Origin: Streptomyces regalis
GTDB lineage: Bacteria > Actinomycetota > Actinomycetes > Streptomycetales > Streptomycetaceae
Assembly: GCF_001509475.1 (NCBI RefSeq)
Contig: NZ_LLZG01000019.1
Coordinates: forward strand, 1 to 26,134
DNA: 26,134 bases
Direction: 5' to 3'
The notes beneath the pieces are model-generated. The model was given only the letters and a program-made list of their open reading frames with translations. It was not told the origin of the DNA and did not search any database. This document shows, piece after piece, positions 8,581-15,265 of this stretch; the first letter of the stretch is position 1; each line of letters starts with the position of its first letter. The translations under genes were made by a program, and so were the position numbers.

Positions 8581-8609
8581 TTGACGGACCGACCCGGCTT
8601 GTCGAGACT
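8581..8609 (+). promoter_or_regulatory. Possible divergent promoter for the DUF2613 gene
   Basis: TTGACG (8581-8586) and GAGACT (8604-8609) are 17 bases apart, pointing right. It lies back-to-back with the leftward promoter, and TTGACGGA is repeated at 8562-8569 and 8581-8588. The -10 match is only moderate. Confidence 0.4.
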
Positions 8610-8691
8610 GAACCCGACAGGCAGGGGTCGGGTTCAGGCTGGCACCACCGGGGTGGGGACGACCTCCGGATGCAGAGAGGCTGACCCTGCG

Positions 8692-8844
8692 ATGTCCAGA
8701 CTGCTCGCTGCCACGCTGACCGTCGCGCTCGCCGCCGTACTCGCGGTGGGTGCCGCGCTCGGCGTCGTCGCGCTGCTGGAAGCGACGCCCGACCAGCCGA
8801 ACACGCCACTGATCACCTACGAGCAAGCGGGCCAGGGGAGTTGA
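8692..8844 (+). CDS. DUF2613-like small membrane or secreted protein
   Basis: Encodes 50 residues: MSRLL, one hydrophobic helix (about residues 5-29) and a short polar tail. Size and pattern match actinobacterial DUF2613 proteins. One (Rv0236A, from memory) sits beside aftD in M. tuberculosis, and here too it neighbours the AftD locus. ATG 8692 is chosen because upstream in-frame codons have no hydrophobic or family-like character. Its TGA lies two bases before the next gene's GTG, so the PucR-type gene is probably cotranscribed. The function is unknown; a helper of the membrane glycosylation machinery is speculation. Confidence 0.75.
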   Translation: MSRLLAATLTVALAAVLAVGAALGVVALLEATPDQPNTPLITYEQAGQGS

Positions 8845-8846
8845 CC

Positions 8847-10130
8847 GTGGCAGCCACCCGCTCCACAACCCCCGCGACCCCCATTCCCCCCGCGGCCTCC
8901 CCGCCCTCCTCGGCCGTATCCACCCGCTCGGCCTGGCGCGACGTACCTCGCTTCCAGGTCCGCCGCTTCGCGGAGCTGGCCATGGCCGAGGCCCCGGCCC
9001 TCGCCGAGGAGATCCTGCGCGAGATCCGCCGCGAGTACCCGCATCTGCCGGTCGTCCTGGACGAGTCGGGCGAGCCGATGGCCATGGTCGGCATCCGGCG
9101 CGCGATCGAGGTCTTCGTCCAGCACCTGGAGACGTCGGAGGGCCGCCCGACCGTCCCGCCGGGCGTCTTCCAGGAGTTCGGCCGAGGCGAGGGCCTGCAC
9201 GGCCGCTCCCTGGACTCGCTCCAGGCGATCTACCGGATGGGCGTACGGCTGGCCTGGCGTCGTTTCGCCGAGATCGGCCAGCGCGTCGACATTCCGCCGC
9301 CCGCGATGTACGAGCTGGTCGACGCGGGCTACGAGTACCTGGACGGCCTCGTCGACCAGTCGGTACGCGGTTACGCGGAGGCGGCGGCACGCCAGGCCGG
9401 CGAGCGGTTACGCCTCCAACGCCGCCTGATGGAACTGCTGCTGGCCGAACACCACCGCGGCGATCCGGCGGACGCCCTGTCCGAGCGGGCGGCCCGGATC
9501 GGCTGGCCGCTGCCGGAGAAGGTCGCCGTCGGGGTTCTGCTCCGCCCGGCGCGGGAGGCGGTGGCCCCGGCGGTGGGGCAGGGCGTCCTGCTCGACATGG
9601 AGTACGAGCAGCCGCGCATGGTCGTCCCCGAACCGGACGCCGCCGGCCGCCCCGAACTCCTGCACCGGGCACTGACCGGCTGGGCGGGCGCGATCGGCCC
9701 CCCGGTCCCGCTGGCCGACGCGGCGAAGTCGCTGCACTGGGCCGAGGCCGCCGTACGCCTCATGGAACGGCGGCTGTTGCCGGCCGGCGACGTCCTGTAC
9801 TGCACCGAGCACACCGAAGCCCTGGTCCTCCTTCAGCCGGAGGAACTGATCGACGACCTGGCCCTGCGCTGCCTGGCCCCGCTGGAGCACTGCGGGCCCA
9901 CACACGGCCGGCGCCTGGCGGAGACGTTACTGGCGTGGCTGGAGACCAGGGGCGGGGCGCCGGAGGTGGCGGCCCGCCTGGGGGTCCATCCCCAGACGGT
10001 CCGCTACCGGCTGCGGCAGATCCGGGAGTTGTGGGGCGACGAGATGGACGACCCGGACCGGCGGTTCGAGTTGGAGCTGGTGCTGCGGGCGCAGCGGTTG
10101 AAGGGGGTGCTGGGAGAGACGCGCCGATAG
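8847..10130 (+). CDS. PucR/CdaR-type helix-turn-helix transcriptional regulator with two TTA codons
   Basis: Encodes 427 residues. The C-terminal segment (about 357-420) is the PucR-type HTH, including GGAPEVAARLGVHPQTVRYR and a following RIxxLxG-like helix. The middle resembles the GGDEF-related PucR region, and the N-terminal 200 residues are helical, as in RsbRD-like sensor domains. The GTG 8847 start has GGGGAG six bases upstream; TTG 8841 in the same frame is the alternative. Two in-frame TTA codons, at 9408-9410 (Leu188) and 9927-9929 (Leu361, at the HTH edge), should make translation depend on the bldA tRNA. No other in-frame TTA was noticed in the window. Targets are unknown. Confidence 0.85.
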   Translation: MAATRSTTPATPIPPAASPPSSAVSTRSAWRDVPRFQVRRFAELAMAEAPALAEEILREIRREYPHLPVVLDESGEPMAMVGIRRAIEVFVQHLETSEGRPTVPPGVFQEFGRGEGLHGRSLDSLQAIYRMGVRLAWRRFAEIGQRVDIPPPAMYELVDAGYEYLDGLVDQSVRGYAEAAARQAGERLRLQRRLMELLLAEHHRGDPADALSERAARIGWPLPEKVAVGVLLRPAREAVAPAVGQGVLLDMEYEQPRMVVPEPDAAGRPELLHRALTGWAGAIGPPVPLADAAKSLHWAEAAVRLMERRLLPAGDVLYCTEHTEALVLLQPEELIDDLALRCLAPLEHCGPTHGRRLAETLLAWLETRGGAPEVAARLGVHPQTVRYRLRQIRELWGDEMDDPDRRFELELVLRAQRLKGVLGETRR

Positions 10131-10169
10131 CCGCTGCCCGTGCTGTTCTGCTGCTTTCCGCTGCTCAGA

Positions 10170-10191
10170 AGCCGTAGCGGCGCGGACGGCT
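10170..10191. terminator. Weak hairpin between convergent genes
   Basis: AGCCGT (10170-10175) and ACGGCT (10186-10191) form a 6-bp stem with a 10-base loop in the 77-bp gap between the PucR-type gene and the convergent membrane-protein gene. There is no U tract, so this is only a candidate. Confidence 0.3.
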
Positions 10192-10207
10192 CGTACCAGG
10201 AACCGGG

Positions 10208-10750
10208 TCATGCGGTCTGGCGGGCCGGCCCGGAGGTGGCGACGGGCGTGCGGGCGGAGGCGGTGCGCAGGCGTCGGCCTCGTCGCGTGAGGCCCCAGGG
10301 CTTGAGGATCGAGATCACCGTCATGAAGACGTACGCGGACAGCGACACGATCGGCCCCATCATGAGGTCAGTGGCATCGGGCAGCGGCTCGCTCGCGGCG
10401 ACGGTGGCGACGGTGGAGCTCAGGCCGGGACGCAGGGCGAAGGTCGTGGCGGTGGTCGTGGCCAGGGTCAGCCAGAACTTGATGTAGACCCACCTGTGCC
10501 GCGCCAGCCCCCACTGTGTGCCCAGGGACAGGACGAGTCCGCTGACCAGCGTGAGGAAAGCGAGGGGGAGCAGCAGCCAGTCGGCGAACAGCTTCATCGC
10601 CCGCACGGACGCCTCCACGGTCACCGCGGAGCCGGTGGTGGCCGCGGTGATCGCGAGCGCGAGCAGCCCGAGCGTGAGCCCGAGCCAGCTCGCGGAGGCG
10701 ACGACATGGACGACGAGGGAGGCCCGGCGTGCGGGACGGCTCAGTTTCAT
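10208..10750 (-). CDS. DUF2269-like four-helix membrane protein
   Basis: Encodes 180 residues with four hydrophobic helices. The first is about 12-35 (VVHVVASASWLGLTLGLLALAI), the second about 55-76, the third about 86-104, and the last about 128-150 (IVSLSAYVFMTVISIL). A basic tail follows. Size and the H-xxx-S-W-LG pattern in the first helix resemble DUF2269 integral membrane proteins, which have no established activity. The ATG at 10750 begins right before the first helix and only a weak GGTGG precedes it. The gene is monocistronic, convergent with the PucR-type gene and divergent from the next. Confidence 0.65.
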   Translation of the reverse strand: MKLSRPARRASLVVHVVASASWLGLTLGLLALAITAATTGSAVTVEASVRAMKLFADWLLLPLAFLTLVSGLVLSLGTQWGLARHRWVYIKFWLTLATTTATTFALRPGLSSTVATVAASEPLPDATDLMMGPIVSLSAYVFMTVISILKPWGLTRRGRRLRTASARTPVATSGPARQTA

Positions 10751-10952
10751 GCGCACCACCGTGCCGGGCGGGGGCGGTCCAGGCGTCTGACGGCGGGAGT
10801 AACCCCGTGTACTTGTCTCGGCGTATTCGGCGGGGCTTCGGCTGCTCGGAGGGGAGGGGAGGGGGCGGCGATGAGTTTCGGGGCCGGGCCCGGTCGTCCA
10901 TGGGAGGAGCGTGCGGAGTGTCCCGCCTCCCGCCGAGCGTGAGGAGAATCTG

Positions 10953-11423
10953 ATGCGGCAACCGACACCCCATACCGCCCTGCGGCAGCTGGACGTGCTC
11001 GTGGGTGAGTGGGACCTGTGGGCCCTCGGGCGGAGCGTCGGGCCGATCCGGACGGAGTTCGCGTGGGGGGAGGGCGGCGCCTTCCTTGTCCAGCGTGCCG
11101 ACGTGGGCCCCGAGACGGCCCTGCCCGGTGAGTGGGGCCCGAACGCGCCGTTCCCCACGGTCACCCTGATCGGCTACGACGACACGGCCGAGGAGTTCAC
11201 CGCCTGCTATGCCGACGGCCGTGGGGTAGCCCGCGTCTACCGCGCGAGCATGACCGACGGCACCTGGCGCCAGTGGCGCGCCGCTCCCGGCTTCCACCAG
11301 CGCTTCACCGCGACCCTCGGCGCCGACGGCGACACGATGGAGGGCCGCTGGGAGCAGTCGTCCGACGGCGAGCACTGGACGACCGACTTCGACGTGACGT
11401 ACACCCGCGTCGGGAAGCCGTAG
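10953..11423 (+). CDS. DUF1579-like small cytoplasmic protein
   Basis: Encodes 156 residues without a signal peptide or membrane helix. It starts RQLDVLVGEWDLWALG, and short beta-strand segments with polar turns follow (TEFAWGEGGAFLVQRAD; YDDTAEEFTACYADGRG; GRWEQSSDGEHWTTDFDVTYTR). The LxxLxGxW opening and all-beta pattern suggest a lipocalin or nitrobindin-like barrel of the DUF1579 type. No ligand can be assigned. ATG 10953 is selected by GAGGAG at 10941-10946. The 202-bp gap upstream holds a G-rich run at 10849-10866. A gene-ending hairpin at 11481 separates it from the convergent secreted protein. Confidence 0.65.
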   Translation: MRQPTPHTALRQLDVLVGEWDLWALGRSVGPIRTEFAWGEGGAFLVQRADVGPETALPGEWGPNAPFPTVTLIGYDDTAEEFTACYADGRGVARVYRASMTDGTWRQWRAAPGFHQRFTATLGADGDTMEGRWEQSSDGEHWTTDFDVTYTRVGKP

Positions 11424-11480
11424 CGCGGAGGGGACATGATTGCGGCCCGCGAGCGGAGAGGCCCGCAGGCCGGTCGGGGA

Positions 11481-11501
11481 CTCGTCGCCACGGGTGACGA
11501 G
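11481..11501. terminator. Hairpin between convergent genes (candidate bidirectional terminator)
   Basis: CTCGTCGCC (11481-11489) and GGTGACGAG (11493-11501) form a 9-bp stem with one G-T pair and a 3-base loop. It lies between the 3' ends of the DUF1579-like gene and the secreted-protein gene. No U tract follows, which is common in Streptomyces. Confidence 0.5.
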
Positions 11502-11504
11502 ATG

Positions 11505-11924
11505 TCAGAAGGTGCCCGGCACCGGCACCGAGATGCCGTTTCCGATGTCAGTGACGAGGACGTTGGTGAACTGCACCGTCATCGGCGGGCTGCACGACGG
11601 CTGGAAGGTCGCTGTCACGGTCACCGTGAAGTTGGCCTTGCCGTTCTGTACGGGGAATTGTCCGCCGCCGGCGACGGCCATCTTGTTCGGGGCCTGGGGG
11701 CCGTGGCCGCCAGGGTTGATGCACTGCGCGGTGGCGGTCACCTGAATGCGGACGGACTGCTGGTTGCCGAGCCCGGCCTCCTTACCGGAGACCGTCAGGG
11801 TGTTGTCCGAGCGAGTGGCCGTCGGCGTGCCGACGAAGTGCGGGCTGACGGCCGCGGCGCTGGGGGCGAGGAGAGCGATAAGGCCGATGAGGGCCATGGG
11901 GATGAGGAAGAGTACGCGTCGCAT
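11505..11924 (-). CDS. Small secreted protein of unknown function
   Basis: Encodes 139 residues. A signal peptide (MRRVLFLIPMALIGLIALL, likely cleaved after the APSAAA segment) leads to a mature chain of about 112 residues rich in Thr, Val and Ser with beta-strand periodicity. It has just two cysteines (in TAQCINPGG and QPSCSPPM), probably forming one disulfide. There are no catalytic motifs. I have seen similar uncharacterised secreted proteins in Streptomyces but know no function. AAGGGGA precedes the ATG. It is divergent from the IclR gene across a 245-bp region that is AT-richer than average. Confidence 0.7.
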   Translation of the reverse strand: MRRVLFLIPMALIGLIALLAPSAAAVSPHFVGTPTATRSDNTLTVSGKEAGLGNQQSVRIQVTATAQCINPGGHGPQAPNKMAVAGGGQFPVQNGKANFTVTVTATFQPSCSPPMTVQFTNVLVTDIGNGISVPVPGTF

Positions 11925-12072
11925 GAGAGATCCCCTTGAGTGGGGCGTCAGGAGTATTGGGTGTACGTTGCATGTAAATGCGAGCGTCACATTTCACCGA
12001 TACAGGCGCATATGTGGCACATTACGCCGGTCCTGGGGTCCTGCAACCGGAGGCAAAGGCCCCGCGCACCCA

Positions 12073-12102
12073 TTGCCCGGGCAAACGCACTTTGAGTAAC
12101 CT
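12073..12102 (+). promoter_or_regulatory. Possible promoter of the IclR-lactonase operon
   Basis: TTGCCC (12073-12078) and TAACCT (12097-12102) are 18 bases apart. Transcription from here would start near 12110, placing the 12122-12142 inverted repeat in the early leader, a usual site for autorepression. Confidence 0.4.
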
Positions 12103-12121
12103 GTGTTCGTTATTCCGATCG

Positions 12122-12142
12122 GCTGTTGAAATCTCGAACAGC
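12122..12142 (+). promoter_or_regulatory. Putative IclR operator in its own leader
   Basis: The perfect arms GCTGTT (12122-12127) and AACAGC (12137-12142) flank a core containing ATCTCGAACAG (12131-12141). The same 11-mer occurs at 17321-17331 ahead of the arabinan operon. The site lies 28 bp before the IclR start codon, as expected for autoregulation. Confidence 0.6.
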
Positions 12143-12169
12143 TCTGACACTCAAGGGAGGGGGCCGGAC

Positions 12170-12943
12170 GTGGGACGCCTCGTACCAGCCGTGACCCGAG
12201 CTCTCGACATTCTCGAGCTCTTCCTCGACGGGGACGGCACGCTCTCCGCCCCTGACATCGTGCGCAAGCTGCAGCTGCCGCGCACCACCGTGCATGAGCT
12301 GGTCACCACGCTCGCAGCTCGGTCGTACATCGTCCAGGTACCGGGTCAGCCGGGACGGTACCGCCTCGGTGTACGGCCGTACCAGCTCGGCAGCCGGTAC
12401 GCCGAGCAGCTCGACCTCGCGGCCGAGGGACAGCAGGTCGCCCGGTCCGTCGCCGAGACCTGTGACGAGACCGTGCACGTGGCGATCCTCGAGGGCACCG
12501 ACGTCATCTACATCGCCAAGGTGGACTCGACGCACGCGGTGCGGATGGTGTCCGCGGCCGGGCGTCGGCTGCCCGCGCACTGCACGTCGGTCGGCAAGAT
12601 GCTGCTGGCCTCCCTTCCCGAGCCCGAGCTCACCGCACGTGTCCCGGACGGGGCCGAGCTCGTCGGCATGACACCGAACAGCATTACCGACCCGGCCGCC
12701 CTGCGCGAGGCCCTCGCCGAGATTCGGGAGCGAGGGCTCGCCGTCGAGAGGCGGGAGTCCAACCCGGACGTGTCGTGCGTGGCCGCTCCGGTGCGGGACC
12801 GTACCGGGCAGGTCGTCGCCGCCCTCTCCATCTCCGTCCCCATGATCCGCTGGAGCGACGAGCGGCGCGTCGAGCTGGAGCAGCTCGCCGCCAAGGGGGC
12901 CGCCGAACTGTCGGAGCGCCTCGGATACCGGAGCGTGGCATGA
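12170..12943 (+). CDS. IclR-family transcriptional regulator
   Basis: Encodes 257 residues. The N-terminal winged HTH (about 8-70) begins AVTRALDILELFLDGDGTLSAPDI and has recognition helix LPRTTVHELVTTL. An IclR effector-binding domain (about 85-250) carries the landmarks DETVHVAILEGTDVIYIAKVD, the LPAHCTSVGKMLLA segment and SCVAAPVRDRTG. GTG 12170 is preceded by AAGGGAGGGGG. Its stop overlaps the lactonase ATG as ATGA, so the two proteins are made together. The motif shared between its leader and the ABC operon promoter suggests that it controls itself and the arabinan genes. The effector is unknown, probably a sugar or sugar acid. Confidence 0.9.
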   Translation: MGRLVPAVTRALDILELFLDGDGTLSAPDIVRKLQLPRTTVHELVTTLAARSYIVQVPGQPGRYRLGVRPYQLGSRYAEQLDLAAEGQQVARSVAETCDETVHVAILEGTDVIYIAKVDSTHAVRMVSAAGRRLPAHCTSVGKMLLASLPEPELTARVPDGAELVGMTPNSITDPAALREALAEIRERGLAVERRESNPDVSCVAAPVRDRTGQVVAALSISVPMIRWSDERRVELEQLAAKGAAELSERLGYRSVA

Positions 12944-13800
12944 CGGAGCGTGGCGTCACCGCGTACGAGGTGGCCATACGGGCGGAGGCCGAGCTCGGTG
13001 AGGGGCCGACCTGGGATCCGGACGGCGGGCGGCTCATCTGGATCGACATCCTGGGGTCCCGGATCCACACCTACGACCCTGTCTCCGGGCGTCGCTCGGT
13101 CCGTACGACCCCGCAGCACATCGGCGCCGTCAAGCCGCGCGCCGGCGGCGGCCTCGTCCTGAACCTCCGGGACGGCGTGGGACTGCTGGACCCGGACGAC
13201 ACCTTCCGCTGGCTGCACCACGAGCCCGTCCCCGGCCGCCGTGCCAACGACGCCGCCGTAGCCCCCGACGGCTCCCTGTGGGCGGGCACCATGCGCTACG
13301 ACGAGGCGCCGGGCGGCGGCACCCTGTCCCGGGTCACCGGTGACGGTGCGGTCGAGGTGGTCCTCGACGACGTGGCCGTGAGCAATGGCACCGGCTGGAG
13401 CCCGGACGGCAGCCTCATGTACTACATCGACTCTCCGACCCGGCGCGTCGACGTCTTCGACCACGCCGACGGCCGGGCCGTGAACCGGCGTCCGCTGGTC
13501 GAGATCGAGGACGGCGCCGGGTTCCCCGACGGGCTCACCGTCGACGCCGAAGGGTGCGTGTGGGTGGCCCTGTGGGAGGGGTCAGCGGTACGTCGCTACA
13601 CGCCGGACGGTGAGCTGGACCGGGTGATCCCGCTTCCGGTGCCCCGGGTGACGGCGTGCGCGTTCGCCGGGCCCGACCTGACCGACCTGTACATCACGAC
13701 GGCCCGCGTCGGACTGGCGTCACCGCCTCCGCTGGCGGGATCGGTGTTCGTGGTGCCGGGGGCGGGGAAGGGGCTGGCGCAACCGGCGTTCGCCGGCTGA
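12940..13800 (+). CDS. SMP-30/gluconolactonase-family sugar lactonase
   Basis: Encodes 286 residues, a six-bladed beta-propeller of the SMP-30/Gluconolactonase/LRE family that opens sugar lactones to aldonates with a divalent metal. Metal ligands expected from human SMP-30 (Glu18, Asn154, Asp204) are matched by E21 (AELGEGPTW), N149 (VSNGTGW) and D197 (FPDGLTVD). The substrate-loop pair R101 and N103 is also present (RRANDAAV). There is no signal peptide, so it is cytoplasmic. Its ATG overlaps the IclR stop. With the arabinan operon nearby, an L-arabinonolactonase role in oxidative arabinose breakdown is attractive. No arabinose dehydrogenase or arabinonate dehydratase gene is in the window, so the substrate remains open. 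Confidence 0.85.
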   Translation: MTERGVTAYEVAIRAEAELGEGPTWDPDGGRLIWIDILGSRIHTYDPVSGRRSVRTTPQHIGAVKPRAGGGLVLNLRDGVGLLDPDDTFRWLHHEPVPGRRANDAAVAPDGSLWAGTMRYDEAPGGGTLSRVTGDGAVEVVLDDVAVSNGTGWSPDGSLMYYIDSPTRRVDVFDHADGRAVNRRPLVEIEDGAGFPDGLTVDAEGCVWVALWEGSAVRRYTPDGELDRVIPLPVPRVTACAFAGPDLTDLYITTARVGLASPPPLAGSVFVVPGAGKGLAQPAFAG

Positions 13801-13810
13801 CCAGCGAAGC

Positions 13811-13832
13811 TGCGGGACTGCGGGACTGCGGG
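13811..13832. repeat. Tandem 8-bp repeat after the lactonase stop
   Basis: TGCGGGAC occurs twice, followed by TGCGGG, at 13811-13832. It directly precedes and partly overlaps the terminator hairpin. It looks like slippage; no function is evident. Confidence 0.6.
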
Positions 13833-13849
13833 CGGGTCACCCCGCCCGC
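13828..13849. terminator. Strong hairpin between convergent lactonase and monooxygenase genes
   Basis: GCGGGCGGG (13828-13836) and CCCGCCCGC (13841-13849) form a perfect 9-bp all-GC stem with a TCAC loop in the 70-bp convergent gap. There is no U tract. It is likely to stop transcription from both sides. Confidence 0.6.
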
Positions 13850-13870
13850 GCCGGCCCACCGCAACCCCGC

Positions 13871-15265
13871 CTATCCCAACCCCGCCGCCTTACGCTCCTC
13901 CGCCGTCAACGGCGGCCCGCTCAACGCCGGCTTGAGCGGGCCCATCACGGCCGCCAGCAGCACCGACGGTGCGAGCAGCACCTCGGCGCCCCGCTCCAGC
14001 GACGTCACATCCGTGACCCGCCGAGCGATCCGCCCGTTCCCGGTGGCCGTGTACAGCAGCCGGCCGACGTACGCCGCCAGCAGCCGGTCGCGCAGGGTGG
14101 GGCCGTTCTCCGTCGCCCCGGGGTAGAACACGTCCATGCCCAGGGCCAGGTCCCACGCCGCCGACGCCGGCCGCGCCACCGCCCGCTGGATCCGCCGGGA
14201 CAGACCGGCCGAGCCCCAGCCCTGACGCCGTATCACTTCCCGCAGGGCGACCGCGCCCTGGGCCGCGACCGACATCCCGTGCCCGTAGATCGGGTTGAGC
14301 GCGCACAGCGCGTCCCCGAGCACGGCGAAGTTCTCGGGCCAGACCGGCATCCGCTCGTAGTAGTGGCGGCGGTTGGCGGTCGTCCGGGTGTAGGCCACGT
14401 CGGTCAACGGCTCGGCGTGCGCGAGCAGTTCGGCGATGACGGGATGCGGTAGCTCCTCGCGTGCGTACCGTACGAAGTCCTCGGCCCCGGTGGGTGGTTC
14501 GCCGCCCCGGGACCCGAAGAGGGTGACGATCCACTGTCCGTCCTCGATGGGCAGCAGCACGCCCCCGCATCCGGGCTTTCCGGCACGCGGGTCCGGCTGG
14601 ACGTTGACGACGGGGAACGCCTCCCGCGCCGCCTCGGGCGCCCGGAACACCCGACTGGCGTACGCCACCCCGGAGTTGACCTCGCGCTGCTCGACCGCCG
14701 GCAGGCCGAGGTCCGTCAGCCGGGCGGCCGTACGTGAACCGCGCCCCGTGGCGTCGACGACCAGGTCGGCCGACAGGGTCCGTTCGGGGGAGTCGTGCGG
14801 TCGGATCCGTACGCCCGTCACGGCCGCGTCCGTACCGACCGGGCCGAGCACCTCGGCGCCCTGCACGACCTCGATGCGCTCGTCGGCGAGGACGGCCGCC
14901 CGCACGGTCGCGTCCAGCAGGTCCCGGCTGCACAGCAGCATGTGGTGCGACTCGGCCCACCGCCGGTACCAGCCGTACGGCGACAGCGCCACCATGTCCG
15001 TGGTCACCGGCAGCCGGTGCGCCCCCGCGTCCCGCAGCCGTCCGACGATGCCCGGCAGCAGCTCTTCCATGGCATGCGCCCCGCCCGACCACAACTGGTG
15101 GACGTGCCGGGCCTGCGGCAGGCCCTTGCGCGGCTCGGGGCCGGACGGCAGCACGTCGCGTTCCACGACGGTGACACGGTCGGCGACGTCGGCCAGCGCG
15201 CGGGCCGCGAGCAGGCCGGCGAGGGAGCCGCCGAGGACGACGGCGGTGGTGGTGCGTTCAGTCAT
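13871..15265 (-). CDS. FAD-dependent monooxygenase/oxidoreductase
   Basis: Encodes 464 residues of the class A flavoprotein monooxygenase type. The N-terminal dinucleotide fold TAVVLGGSLAGLLAARAL (about 5-22) ends in VTVVERD. The second FAD motif is VLGDALCALNPIYGHGMSVA (GD followed by P and GxG). A central DLVVDATGRGSR segment is the DG-like motif. It probably uses NAD(P)H and O2 to hydroxylate or epoxidise an unknown substrate. Its ATG (15265) lies inside the end of the upstream seven-helix protein gene; the two overlap by 8 bp, so translation is coupled. It is the last gene of a three-gene unit with that protein and an ImmA/IrrE-like peptidase. Confidence 0.8.
   Translation of the reverse strand: MTERTTTAVVLGGSLAGLLAARALADVADRVTVVERDVLPSGPEPRKGLPQARHVHQLWSGGAHAMEELLPGIVGRLRDAGAHRLPVTTDMVALSPYGWYRRWAESHHMLLCSRDLLDATVRAAVLADERIEVVQGAEVLGPVGTDAAVTGVRIRPHDSPERTLSADLVVDATGRGSRTAARLTDLGLPAVEQREVNSGVAYASRVFRAPEAAREAFPVVNVQPDPRAGKPGCGGVLLPIEDGQWIVTLFGSRGGEPPTGAEDFVRYAREELPHPVIAELLAHAEPLTDVAYTRTTANRRHYYERMPVWPENFAVLGDALCALNPIYGHGMSVAAQGAVALREVIRRQGWGSAGLSRRIQRAVARPASAAWDLALGMDVFYPGATENGPTLRDRLLAAYVGRLLYTATGNGRIARRVTDVTSLERGAEVLLAPSVLLAAVMGPLKPALSGPPLTAEERKAAGLG

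Noticed and set aside
8227..9672. 481-codon minus-strand frame opposite the PucR-type gene
   Set aside because: Arg/Pro-rich shadow that also crosses the mapped promoters; the plus frame has the HTH and a good ribosome site.
12940..13800. Firm assignment of the SMP-30 protein as L-arabinonolactonase
   Set aside because: The active-site residues fit the family, but substrate cannot be told from sequence, and the other oxidative arabinose pathway genes are not in the window.
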